Shown: positions 16,533 through 23,705 of the stretch, piece by piece | Numbering within the stretch: position 1 is the first letter of the stretch | How the letters are laid out: each line of letters starts with the position of its first letter | Assembly: GCF_019857225.1 (NCBI RefSeq) | Contig: NZ_JAFJSY010000038.1 | Coordinates: forward strand, 1 to 64,000 | Direction of reading: 5' to 3' | From: Streptomyces plumbidurans | Lineage (GTDB): Bacteria; Actinomycetota; Actinomycetes; Streptomycetales; Streptomycetaceae | DNA: 64,000 bases | Made by a program: the position numbers and the translations under genes | The notes under the pieces: model-generated | The model's database searches: none | What the model saw: the letters and a program-made list of their open reading frames with translations, nothing else | Told to the model about the DNA's origin: nothing

Positions 16533-16565
16533 AAGCGCCCTCGGCGGCGATGCCATGGGGCGCTT
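16533..16565. terminator. Terminator-like hairpin between convergent genes
   Basis: AAGCGCCC (16533-16540) pairs with the GGGCGCTT ending at 16565 across a ~17-nt loop. An A-run on the left side supplies a U-run for the leftward transcript. It lies between the GNAT gene and the convergent lipoprotein gene. Confidence 0.6.
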
Positions 16566-16579
16566 CCTGCAGGCGTGAA

Positions 16580-17068
16580 TCAGACGGCGTCGACCTGCCA
16601 GGCGATCACGCCAGTGGCACCCTTGGCGCCGTCGACGTTGATGCGGACCGACCCGTGCCCTGTGATCCGCTGCTGGACCAGCGACTGGTCGCACGGGACG
16701 TTGGCCTTCGAGGCGGTACTCGCCGGCGTGAACGACAACTGCGCGCTACCCGTGCCGATACACACCAGGTTGAGCTTGTAGCTCTTGCCTTTGCTCAGGA
16801 TCGTCTCGGTGTGGACCCCGTCGGTCACCCGTTCCGTGCCGGAAGCGAAGAACTTGCCACTCTGTACGGCAGCAAGGGCCGCCTGGGCCTGCTCCGCAAC
16901 TTCCTTCTCGGACGGGCTCGTTGCTGTTGCCGAGGTGCTGGATGCAGATGACGGTGACGAGGCTCCGGCCTTGTCCTTCCCGTCGTCCGAGCTACAGGAC
17001 GTGAGCAGAAGCACCGATGCCGCCAACGCACACCCGGCGAGGCAGACCCTCGGATTCACGTAGGTCAT
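16580..17068 (-). CDS. Putative lipoprotein, unknown function
   Basis: 162 residues. Signal peptide with lipobox VLLLTSC (Cys at ~25), then a Ser/Thr/Ala-rich spacer of ~30 residues typical of actinobacterial surface lipoproteins, then a compact domain: AALAAVQSGKFFASGTERV, SYKLNLVCIGTGSAQLSF and GHGSVRINVDGAKGATGVIA. I do not recognise the domain. The two cysteines VCIG and VPCDQ could form a disulphide outside the cell. The ATG overlaps the stop of the upstream secreted-protein gene (ATGA), so the two are probably translated together. Confidence 0.7.
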   Translation of the reverse strand: MTYVNPRVCLAGCALAASVLLLTSCSSDDGKDKAGASSPSSASSTSATATSPSEKEVAEQAQAALAAVQSGKFFASGTERVTDGVHTETILSKGKSYKLNLVCIGTGSAQLSFTPASTASKANVPCDQSLVQQRITGHGSVRINVDGAKGATGVIAWQVDAV

Positions 17069-17700
17069 GAGGAGGTCACCCACCACTTCCAGCCCACTTC
17101 TTTCGTGGGCAGCGTAGTTGTGCCGTGGCCGATCTCAATGGCCCCGCAACCGTTGCCCGTGGTTCGGTATCTCTTCCAGCTTGCCTTGTAGCCCCAGGAG
17201 CCGTACTGCATGTGACCGTACTTGTTCCTAGGGATGTTCTGGCTGTAGGTGTGACCAGTGGTGATGGACACGCTGCCGGCGACCTTGACGGAAATCGTGG
17301 CCTTGGCCTTCGCCAGGATCGCCCCGGCCGAATACTCGCCGCTGCCTGAGACTTCGGCCGAGATTGTGCCGCTCTTGAGCACGGACACCGTCATGGTCCC
17401 GCCTGGTCCGTCCTTGAACGAAGTGCCATTCCACCAGGAAGGTACGAACGTCGCCTTCTTCGATTTGAATTCGTACCAGGTCGACGGGCCGTCACACCGA
17501 CGCGGCCTCATCTCGACAACCGGCTGGTCCGTCTCATCCTCCCAGCCCTGTCTGTTGTTGATTTCCGTCGTCTGGTCTGCAGATACGGTCGTGTCGTCGG
17601 TCGGTACGTCTTCGGCGGCAGCCGTGCCCGCAGCAGCGAAGCAGAGAAGCAGTGCAGTAGTGGCAGCGCCGGTCGAAGCGCGCCGTGAACCGATGCCCAT
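17065..17700 (-). CDS. Secreted protein, unknown function
   Basis: 211 residues with a Sec signal peptide (hydrophobic TALLLCFAAAGTAAA, cleavage after AAA). The mature part holds EMRPRRCDGPSTWYEFKSKK, a Gly/Ser-rich beta segment (VAGSVSITTGHTYSQNIPRN) and ends GWKWWVTSS; two cysteines may pair. Many short beta-strand patterns suggest an all-beta exported domain. AGGTG lies 4 nt before the ATG. The downstream lipoprotein overlaps by 4 bp, which suggests the two act together at the cell surface. Function not recognised. Confidence 0.7.
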   Translation of the reverse strand: MGIGSRRASTGAATTALLLCFAAAGTAAAEDVPTDDTTVSADQTTEINNRQGWEDETDQPVVEMRPRRCDGPSTWYEFKSKKATFVPSWWNGTSFKDGPGGTMTVSVLKSGTISAEVSGSGEYSAGAILAKAKATISVKVAGSVSITTGHTYSQNIPRNKYGHMQYGSWGYKASWKRYRTTGNGCGAIEIGHGTTTLPTKEVGWKWWVTSS

Positions 17701-17965
17701 GTGACACCTTTCAGGTGGACCGCCCCCGTGGCGATCGAGCACTTGGACAGTATGTGCAGGTCATGCACGCGACAATCAAATGATCTATTTCCTGAGGACA
17801 ACTTGAGGAAAGATCGCCAACCTCAGCGCTCGCGCCCGCCCTCGCCGTCACGGCGCTCCCTGCTCGGCGAACCCCGCACTCCCTGACCGGACTTCGACAG
17901 TGAAGCGCCTGTTGGCCAAATAGGCATACTTGTCCGGCATCTGGGCATGTCCTCATGCTTCCGGC

Positions 17966-18718
17966 ATGGTGTATCGGTGCCGTGCGCAGACCGACGACGG
18001 GACGTTGTGCAAGAACCGAGTGACCGGCCCAGACATGCGATGCCACCTCCATCGCGGTCGGCCGGCGGGGCGCGTTCCCACGCCCCGCAAACAACCTGCG
18101 AAGCGTGCGCAACCCCCGCGTCGAGTGCCGCGACAGCCGACCGCGCTCAGAGCTCCCGGCCAGCCCCAACGACGCACCCAGCCCCCAGCACAGCCCACCA
18201 GAGAGCGTCAGAGAGCGGAGGAGGCCGCACGGTTGTGCCTGGACGTCATCGAGAACGGTGGCACTGCGGTCATCGCTGAGCGCGCGTCCGCCTACGTCTC
18301 GGAGGAGACGTGGAAAACGCTCGTAAAGCGGCACCGCCGGAGAGGCTGTGATGACCTCGCCCAGTTGGCGCGTAGCATCCTGAAAGGCAAGGAGCGATTA
18401 CATGAGGCCGTTGGCCGCGCAGCAGGCGGCGTCTTCGGTTTCCTGGGGCGCCCTAGGATCGAGCGTGTCTTTGCTGAAGAGCTGGCCCGGAGGATCCCGC
18501 TGCCAGTTGATGCGAAACTCTCGGCAGCTGCACGGGGCTTACAGATTGCGGGCATCTACATCTGCATCGTCGGCAACCGGGACCTGGCCGATTGTGCCTG
18601 CCTGCGAGAGATACTCAAGGCCGAAGGCAAGGAACGCCTGAAGCGACTGATGCAGGGGGCGTTGGAGGACTGGCAGGGGCTTCCTCGGCGCATGCGTGAA
18701 GGCATGACCGAGCTGTGA
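17966..18718 (+). CDS. Protein with N-terminal CxH-type zinc motif, unknown function
   Basis: 250 residues. The N-terminus carries YRCRAQTDDGTLCKNRVTG followed by MRCHLHRG, i.e. Cys-x(9)-Cys-x(10)-Cys-x2-His, a short zinc knuckle common in mobile-element and phage-encoded proteins. A basic Pro/Arg/Gln-rich linker (~40-95) follows, then a helical domain ending AARGLQIAGIYICIVGNRDL and ADCACLREILKAEGKERL. I do not recognise the C-terminal domain. The start at ATG 17966 is chosen so that the zinc motif begins the protein; earlier in-frame TTG codons lack a binding site. Base composition looks less GC-rich than the core genes. Confidence 0.65.
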   Translation: MVYRCRAQTDDGTLCKNRVTGPDMRCHLHRGRPAGRVPTPRKQPAKRAQPPRRVPRQPTALRAPGQPQRRTQPPAQPTRERQRAEEAARLCLDVIENGGTAVIAERASAYVSEETWKTLVKRHRRRGCDDLAQLARSILKGKERLHEAVGRAAGGVFGFLGRPRIERVFAEELARRIPLPVDAKLSAAARGLQIAGIYICIVGNRDLADCACLREILKAEGKERLKRLMQGALEDWQGLPRRMREGMTEL

Positions 18719-18751
18719 GAGTCCGGCTGCCGGCCAGCTCGAGGGCCATCG

Positions 18752-19201
18752 CTACTGGCGATGGAGCGCTTCTGAGGACAGGCCTTGATGCGACAACCCC
18801 TGGCGGAACGTCCTGTGCAGTGGGAGCGCCGTCGCCAAGACGAAGATTCCGAAGAGCGTGATCGGCGTCAGTCCGACCAGCTTTACGTAGTCGACTGGGT
18901 CGTTCAGGACGCCATTCCAGTTCGCCCACCAGTTTGCAGCCAGATCAGCCACCATGATGGTTGCCCCAAGGGGCGGCCCCGTCGGGTGCGCGAGGGCGAC
19001 CCACACAGCGACAAGCAGGTCAAGCACAAGCAGGGCATGGAAGAGCAGTTGGCTCGGCAAGGGCCAGTAGCGGTACGCGTGCAGCCCTCCCCTGATCACG
19101 TCGTAGGCGTGCGCCCCGGTTCCTTCCACGAACCCGATGACGTATATCGCCGCCACCCACCGCGCCCAGCGCGGCTGCGTCCCCCATCGCATGCCGCCCA
19201 T
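18752..19201 (-). CDS. Four-helix membrane protein, unknown function
   Basis: 149 residues with about four hydrophobic segments: WVAAIYVIGFVEGTGAHAYD, LLFHALLVLDLLVAVWVALA, TIMVADLAANWWANWNGVLN and LTPITLFGIFVLATALPL. Integral membrane protein; similar 4-helix proteins occur in Streptomyces without a known role. The start could be ATG 19201 or 19192; neither has a clear ribosome-binding site. It ends 34 bp from the convergent gene at 18718. Confidence 0.6.
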   Translation of the reverse strand: MGGMRWGTQPRWARWVAAIYVIGFVEGTGAHAYDVIRGGLHAYRYWPLPSQLLFHALLVLDLLVAVWVALAHPTGPPLGATIMVADLAANWWANWNGVLNDPVDYVKLVGLTPITLFGIFVLATALPLHRTFRQGLSHQGLSSEALHRQ

Positions 19202-19212
19202 CCTAGGTATGG

Positions 19213-19276
19213 GATGACCTGGTCTCACCGAGCGCGCTGAGCACCACAAGGAGGAGTCCACGGGAACGTATTCGCG
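19213..19276 (+). repeat. Fossil copy of an integrase-tail sequence
   Basis: About 64 bp, nearly identical (~88%) to 23305-23369, where the same sequence encodes the last residues of an integrase-like C-terminus in an open frame. Here one base is missing near 19225 and no frame is open. Shared core: GAGCACCACAAGGAGGAG against AAGCACCACAAGGAGGAG, then CCACGGGAACGTA. It marks an earlier element border or a duplicated end. Confidence 0.7.
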
Positions 19277-19302
19277 CGCCCTTGCGCGGCAGCCTCCGCC
19301 TG

Positions 19303-21177
19303 TCATTGGATGTCGACCCCATAGGCCCGGGCGAGGCCGTCGAGGCCGTCCGCCCATCCCTGGCCGAGGGCTCGTAGTTTCCATGCGGGTCGGCCGTCGA
19401 CGGTGTGTTGATACAGCTCGGCGACGACCATCGCTCGGATGTCCGGGTTCGGGGAGGGCTGGAAAGCCCATGCGGCCCCGTTCACGCAGTCCAGGTGCAA
19501 GGCGGCGTAAGTGAGAGCGCCGCAGTTCAAACCCGTGTCGACGTCCATGTTGATGGCAATGGCGACGCGGCGCACTCGTTCGGGCAGGGCGGCCAGGTGG
19601 AGGGTGGCGCGTTCGACGGAGTAGGGGCCCTCCTGGTGCTTGCCCAGAAGCCGTGCGGCACCGTCCGCAGCGAAGGGCTGGTTGTAGAAGACGAAGTCCT
19701 CGTCGCCCGCCACCCGGCCGTCGTCATCGGTCAGGAAGAGGGTGAGGTCCGCGTCCGCGCCGGCGAAGCTGAAGGCGACGCGCAGCCCCTGCCAGGCTTC
19801 CTCGGGCAGGACAAGGGTCTGGCCAGGGATGAGCGAGGCAGCAGGGGGTGCCGGCGGTGCGGGAGGTACAGGAGATACGGGAGGTACAGGAGGTACAGGA
19901 GCCGGTCCTGTCGCCGTCTCCTGCTTCCACTCGGCGAACGACTTGATCCGGTAGGGATCGGTGAGCGGGGCGCGGTCGTCGGGCGGGGTATGGGAGCCCA
20001 GGGTGACGTCGATGTCGGCGAGCGACGGTTCGCCGGGGCCGGGTTCGTCCTCTGCGTGGTCGAGCAGGTCCTGGAGGCCGGGCACGCGGCTGGTTTCCAG
20101 CGGCTTGATCGCGCTGGACAGGTTGCCCGATGCGGTGGTGGTGACGGAGCAGGCGACGTCCTGTCCGATGTCCTGGAAGCGCAGGGCGTCCGCGGGTTCC
20201 CGCCAGGGCGTGGACTCGATCGCCTGGCGCGTCCAGCGGCCGTAGGCCACGAAGCCGAGGCGCTGGGTGTCGGGCAGGCGAGTCAGTACGGCCAGGTCGA
20301 TGGCCGTGATGCCGGGTGCGGTGGCGAAGCCCTCCTTCAGCGTGGCGACGATGTTCGAGCCCATGGACGTCAGCCACCACAGGACGCGGTCCCGTTTGGT
20401 GAGGTTCTTCAGCGTGGGACGTCCGCTGGGCGTGAGCCCGGGCGTCTGATCCGGCATGGAGTCGAGGTCCTGTTGTCGCACGACGACGGACAGGACCGAG
20501 CCGTCCACGCCTACGGCACAGCCGGCGGCCGGATTGTCCGAGAAGGCGGTGTTCACCGCTTCGCACACGGTGTCCTCGTCATTGGCGAGCAGGGCTTGCC
20601 ACCAGTGTTCGGCCTCGTCCGTCAACTGATGGCGGATCTCTCGCAGTCGCGCTGTCTCGGCGGCCAGGTAGGCGGGCGCTTCCTGTTCCGCCCGTTGCTT
20701 GGCCGCAGCCTTCTCCGCGCGGGCCAGCCGCCCCACGCCCTGAAGGTGGAACGTCCGGGCTTCGGCGAGCGCCCAGGACAGGCTCAGTTGGGGAGCGTCC
20801 GGCATGACGGGCGGCTGCGCCGCGGGGAAGGATTCAAGGTGAACGCTGGTCATCTGCCGCCTCAGCTCACGCAACTGAGCGATGGCGGCATCGCGCTCCG
20901 CCTCCTGCTGGGCCCGCTCCGCCTGACGACGCGCCCGGTCCAGTTGCGCGGCCGAGGGTGCGACCGTACGAGAGCGTGTCGTACGCCGCGTGCTGGTGCG
21001 CCGTCGATCGCCGCCAAGGGAACTCGACGCGTAGAAGGGGCCGAGTCCGGTCGACATCCTGGCCCCGCCACTGCCCACGCTGAGCCTCGCGGCACGCGGC
21101 CCGATCGAGGTGCGCACTCCACGAGTGGAGACCCTCACACTCATCCCAGGCACACCGACACGGAAGCCGAACCCCAT
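19303..21177 (-). CDS. DUF4236-TerD fusion protein
   Basis: 624 residues. Residues ~1-55 (MGFGFRVGVPGMSVRVSTRG, SIGPRAARLSVGSGGARMST) are a DUF4236 domain; ~70-110 are a charged coiled coil. A middle region of unknown type (~170-420, with DRVLWWLTSMGSNIVATLKE) follows. A Pro linker (PVPPVPPVSPVPPAPPAPP, ~422-445) leads to a C-terminal TerD domain (~450-615) with the calcium-site motif LFLTDDDGRVAGDEDFVFYN and LPERVRRVAIAINMDVD. TerD proteins act in tellurite/stress and phage-related membrane complexes with Ca2+. No other ter gene is nearby. The start ATG 21177 begins the DUF4236 domain exactly and is preceded by GAGAGG. Confidence 0.85.
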   Translation of the reverse strand: MGFGFRVGVPGMSVRVSTRGVRTSIGPRAARLSVGSGGARMSTGLGPFYASSSLGGDRRRTSTRRTTRSRTVAPSAAQLDRARRQAERAQQEAERDAAIAQLRELRRQMTSVHLESFPAAQPPVMPDAPQLSLSWALAEARTFHLQGVGRLARAEKAAAKQRAEQEAPAYLAAETARLREIRHQLTDEAEHWWQALLANDEDTVCEAVNTAFSDNPAAGCAVGVDGSVLSVVVRQQDLDSMPDQTPGLTPSGRPTLKNLTKRDRVLWWLTSMGSNIVATLKEGFATAPGITAIDLAVLTRLPDTQRLGFVAYGRWTRQAIESTPWREPADALRFQDIGQDVACSVTTTASGNLSSAIKPLETSRVPGLQDLLDHAEDEPGPGEPSLADIDVTLGSHTPPDDRAPLTDPYRIKSFAEWKQETATGPAPVPPVPPVSPVPPAPPAPPAASLIPGQTLVLPEEAWQGLRVAFSFAGADADLTLFLTDDDGRVAGDEDFVFYNQPFAADGAARLLGKHQEGPYSVERATLHLAALPERVRRVAIAINMDVDTGLNCGALTYAALHLDCVNGAAWAFQPSPNPDIRAMVVAELYQHTVDGRPAWKLRALGQGWADGLDGLARAYGVDIQ

Positions 21178-21285
21178 GAGATACCCCTCTCCCCAGCAAC
21201 AGTCTGGCACCCGGACGGAGCCCGTGAGGCCGGCGCGGCCGGTCCTCGCAAAGGGGCGTGAGAAAGCGCAGCGCATACATCAAAC

Positions 21286-21312
21286 TGGTACATGGACTAC
21301 CCTTGGTACATG
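21286..21312. promoter_or_regulatory. Direct repeat TGGTACATG, candidate VapB operator
   Basis: TGGTACATG at 21286-21294 and again at 21304-21312, 18 bp apart. The second copy contains the vapB start codon at 21310. GTAC is itself palindromic, so each copy can act as a half site. Antitoxin-toxin dimers commonly bind such repeats to autoregulate. Confidence 0.45.
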
Positions 21313-21576
21313 TCCATGAAGCGCACCAACGTCTACGCAGACCCCGAGGATCTGGCCATCATCAAGGAGGCCGCCAAGCGCCGGGGCATAAGCGAGGCCG
21401 AGATCATCCGCCAGGGCATCCACCTTGCAGCCATGGCGAACCGTGTCTGGGACGAGCCGCTGTTCTCACGCACCTTCGAGGGGCCGGGGCGCACGCTGTC
21501 CACATCGGAGGTCCGCGACACGGTCGCCGAGGCCGTCCGGCGTGAGACCGGCTCGGCTTCCGGACCCGCCGCGTGA
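21310..21576 (+). CDS. vapB: VapB-type antitoxin (ribbon-helix-helix), copy 1
   Basis: 88 residues starting MSMKRTNVYADPEDLAIIKE; the RHH strand is KRTNVYADPED and the helices AIIKEAAKRRGISEAEIIRQ. The acidic/hydrophobic tail (ANRVWDEPLFSRTFEGPGR) would occupy the toxin active site. In-frame ATGs at 21292, 21310 and 21316 are all possible. The stop overlaps the toxin GTG (GTGA), the usual vapBC coupling. It binds and neutralises VapC and, with it, represses this promoter. Confidence 0.85.
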   Translation: MSMKRTNVYADPEDLAIIKEAAKRRGISEAEIIRQGIHLAAMANRVWDEPLFSRTFEGPGRTLSTSEVRDTVAEAVRRETGSASGPAA

Positions 21577-22016
21577 TCATTGTCATCGCCGATACGTCCG
21601 GCCTGCTGGCAGCCCTGGACTCGGCTCATCCGGAACACCGGGCGGCCAACGAGGCGATCACGGCGGCTGGCCTGCTGGTCATGTCCCCGCTCCTGCTGGC
21701 CGAACTGGATCACGTGGCGACGCGCGAACTCGGCAGGGAGGCGGCCCTCAGCGCGGTCGACGACCTGCGGCGCTGGATGAGCCGGGGTCGTGTCGTCGTA
21801 CCGGAGATCACCGAGGACCACCTTGGCGCCGCCCAGTCCGTCCGTGTCCGCTACCGCGGTCTGGACCTCGACCTCGCCGACGCGGTGAACGTGGCGCTTG
21901 CCGCCGACTACGACACGGACGTGATCCTCACCCTCGACCGACGAGACTTCCGGGCCGTACGCCCATTGGGCCGCCACAAAGCGTTCCGGGTACTCCCCGA
22001 CGCCCTCCCGCTCTGA
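21573..22016 (+). CDS. vapC: VapC-type PIN-domain toxin, copy 1
   Basis: 147 residues with the PIN acidic set: IADTSGLLAALD (Asp ~7), LLLAELDHVATRELG (Glu ~44), LDLADAVNVALAAD (Asp ~99) and ILTLDRRDFRAV. PIN toxins are Mg2+-dependent ribonucleases that cut tRNA or rRNA loops. GTG start overlapping vapB by 4 bp. The pair sits just left of the first partial tRNA-Gly copy (22131), so it could be cargo or a stabilisation module of a former integrated element. Confidence 0.88.
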   Translation: MIIVIADTSGLLAALDSAHPEHRAANEAITAAGLLVMSPLLLAELDHVATRELGREAALSAVDDLRRWMSRGRVVVPEITEDHLGAAQSVRVRYRGLDLDLADAVNVALAADYDTDVILTLDRRDFRAVRPLGRHKAFRVLPDALPL

Positions 22017-22443
22017 CGCGGGCCCTAAGCGGTCAAGTGCCCGCGCTCGCTGCGTACTTGAACGCCATCCGGAAGAACCGTGCGCGGGCAACGAGATGAG
22101 CCCCAGGCGGTTGACCTGGGGCGTCATGAAGAGCGGGTGAGGAGAATCGAACTCGCGCTCTCAGCTTGGGAAGCGACGGCGCTCGGGAAGGCCATGTGAT
22201 CGTTGACCTGCGCTGATGTGGTGGAGCGGTCGCCTCGCGAGAACTGGTTCGCACCGCTGTTGACCGTGGTGGTCCGCTCTTACGGGCACGCTGTGGGCAC
22301 GGCTTTGACGCGCGGCGGGCCGAGCGCCAGAGTGAACCAGAGTGAAGGGGCTCTGCTCTTGGCCGGGCCGGCTCGCATGTCCAGCTCGGGGAGCGTTTCG
22401 CGAGTGCAGGGCCATCCGGCGAAGCGTCCCGCCTGCACCTGCC
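22017..22443. other. Gene-free stretch carrying the first tRNA-Gly fragment
   Basis: No gene is supported. It holds the hairpin and tRNA-Gly fragment at 22101-22174. A short frame before it ends LNAIRKNRARATR at 22099; this could be the tail of a lost integrase or replication gene but is too short to call. The rest has no recognisable feature. Confidence 0.55.
22101..22174 (-). repeat. Partial tRNA-Gly 3' end plus terminator, att-site remnant 1
   Basis: 22131-22174 matches 24611-24654, the 3' end (discriminator side through the anticodon loop) of the intact tRNA-Gly(CCC), at 43 of 44 positions (C to G at 22141); identity stops abruptly after the anticodon stem. A hairpin CCCCAGG (22101-22107)/CCTGGGG (22115-22121) sits where the intact gene has its terminator. 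Tyrosine integrases use tRNA 3' ends as attachment sites and leave such duplicates, so this is read as an att remnant. Confidence 0.8.
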
Positions 22444-22866
22444 TCACTTGCCGGCTTCAGGGCCGTACCACTGGAGTGCCTGGCCGGTGACGGCGGCGAT
22501 GCATTCGAAGTCCCGGTCACGGTGCAGCAGCGTCAGTCCCTGCAACTCGGCCGTGGCAGCCACCACGAGATCGACGGCTCCGGCACTCCGGTGCTGCCCG
22601 CGCTGAGTGAGGACCTCCTGGACCCGCCAGGCGCGGTCGTAGGCGCGGTCGTCGACCGGCACCCCGCCGAAGAGCAGGCGCATGTCATCGATGCCTTGAG
22701 CACGGTCGGCGGCGGAACGCGCACTGCAAAAGAACTCAAGCTCGGTGATGGGGCAGGTGGCGATGAGCCCGGCGGCGGCCGCCTGGTCCCATCCGTACTG
22801 CTCGGCGTCGCCGCGCAGCATACGAGCGAGCGCGCTGGTGTCGATCAGGTACTGCGCGGCGTTCAC
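22444..22866 (-). CDS. vapC: VapC-type PIN-domain toxin, copy 2
   Basis: 140 residues: QYLIDTSALARMLRG (Asp ~9), ITELEFFCSARSAADRAQGI (Glu ~43), GAVDLVVAATAELQGLTLLH (Asp ~98) and RDRDFECIAAVTGQ. PIN ribonuclease toxin of a different subgroup from the copy at 21573. GTG start at 22866 overlaps the vapB stop (GTGA). The pair is encoded between the first and second tRNA-Gly fragments. Confidence 0.88.
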   Translation of the reverse strand: MNAAQYLIDTSALARMLRGDAEQYGWDQAAAAGLIATCPITELEFFCSARSAADRAQGIDDMRLLFGGVPVDDRAYDRAWRVQEVLTQRGQHRSAGAVDLVVAATAELQGLTLLHRDRDFECIAAVTGQALQWYGPEAGK

Positions 22867-23078
22867 CGGCGGTAGTTTCCCTTGTCCTCGAAGAGATCGA
22901 GGTCGAAGGCACCCTCTTCCGCCGACGCCCGCAGGCGGGTGAGCGCCAGGGCTCGCCGCCGGTTCTCCAGCACCTCGCGCAGGGCGGTGTTCACCGTCTC
23001 CTTCTTGGTGCTGGTACCGAGGGCCTTGGCCACGTCAGCGACCAGCTGGTCGTCGAGGTCGATCACGGTTCGGCTCAT
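22863..23078 (-). CDS. vapB: VapB-type antitoxin (ribbon-helix-helix), copy 2
   Basis: 71 residues: MSRTVIDLDDQLVADVAKAL then KKETVNTALREVLENRRRAL, the MetJ/Arc-type RHH seen in VapB antitoxins, and a toxin-binding tail GAFDLDLFEDKGNYRR. The ATG at 23078 is chosen because GGAGG lies 6-7 nt upstream. The region above it carries TGATATCA (23091-23098) and a GATATA element near 23122 around an AT-rich core, a plausible promoter/operator for autoregulation. Confidence 0.87.
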   Translation of the reverse strand: MSRTVIDLDDQLVADVAKALGTSTKKETVNTALREVLENRRRALALTRLRASAEEGAFDLDLFEDKGNYRR

Positions 23079-23262
23079 TGGCACCTCCATTGATATCATT
23101 TACGCCACTCTTTATATCCTAGATGGTGCGTGTCAGGTTGGTCTATCAGAGCAGGGTGGTCGGCCAGAGGTCGCGCGGACGAAATTTTCGATGACCGGGC
23201 TGAGGAACTGTCGTGCAGGTCAGTGATCGACTGATCGGCGAACCGGCCTGAACGGTCACTGG

Positions 23263-23364
23263 GCTCACCGCGAGGAGCGACAACGAAAGGTGGCCTCCGG
23301 GCTGGATGACCTGGTCCGCGCCGAGCGCGCGAAGCACCACAAGGAGGAGCCCACGGGAACGTAA
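23263..23364 (+). pseudogene. Integrase C-terminal fossil 1
   Basis: An open frame ending at TAA 23362-23364 reads HREERQRKVASGLDDLVRAE then RAKHHKEEPTGT. The RQ.KVASGLDDLVR block resembles the C-terminal tail of pSAM2-type tyrosine integrases and matches a second fossil at 24417 (RQQEVAAGLDETVRKAR). The catalytic R-H-R-Y part is missing. It is followed 60 bp later by a terminator and a tRNA-Gly fragment, the usual int-attP order in actinomycete integrative elements. Family assignment is from memory of the tail, not a search. Confidence 0.55.
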
Positions 23365-23422
23365 TCGCGTCCCTATGGTGCGGATGTGGTGCGCACCCTG
23401 CTCACCGGTCTCGACAACAAAC

Positions 23423-23515
23423 AACCCCCGGGCCGATGACCTGGGGGTTCGTCGTGGAGCGGGTGAGGTGACGAGAATCGAACTCGCGCTTTTTTCAGCT
23501 TGGCAAGCTTGGGTT
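23423..23515 (-). repeat. Degenerate tRNA-Gly-like fragment plus terminator, att-site remnant 2
   Basis: Hairpin AACCCCC (23423-23429)/GGGGGTT (23443-23449), then GTCGTGGAGCGGGTGA and ACGAGAATCGAACTCGCGC, matching the region around the 3' end of the intact tRNA-Gly, with small insertions near 23467 and 23490. At the anticodon position it reads CTTGGCAAG, i.e. GCC rather than CCC. No acceptor partner or D-arm is present, so it is not a functional tRNA. It is an older or differently derived att copy than the one at 22131. Confidence 0.7.
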
Positions 23516-23692
23516 CTCTCCGGACGGCTTCAGGGGCTGACCTGCGGCGGATCTGGAACGGGCGCGAGGCGGATACCGGCCGCGTTCCCCATTGTTCCCC
23601 GTGGTTCTCCGCGAGACCTGGCACGCATCTGGCACGTCCGTCCGGTGCATCGCCAGCAGTTGGCAGGCCCCTCAGTACTACTTGTACGCCCC

Positions 23693-23698
23693 TACGAT
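23693..23698 (+). promoter_or_regulatory. -10 box (TACGAT), leaderless spacing
   Basis: TACGAT, 7 nt, then ATG at 23706; no Shine-Dalgarno sequence. Supports 23706 rather than 23697 as the start of the next gene. Confidence 0.4.
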
Positions 23699-23705
23699 GC
23701 AGGCC

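Larger units (their letters stand above)
23079..23705. other. Stretch without an intact gene, holding element remnants
   Basis: Holds the vapB2 promoter region, the integrase-tail fossil at 23263-23364, a hairpin with the second tRNA-Gly fragment (23423-23515), and the promoter of the gene at 23706. No complete reading frame with family features is present. Confidence 0.6.

Noticed and set aside
22131-22174. Second functional tRNA-Gly gene
   Set aside because: Only the 3' half through the anticodon stem is present; there is no D-arm or 5' acceptor strand.
23451-23515. tRNA-Gly(GCC) gene
   Set aside because: Although GCC appears at the anticodon position, insertions break the T-arm spacing and the 5' half is missing.
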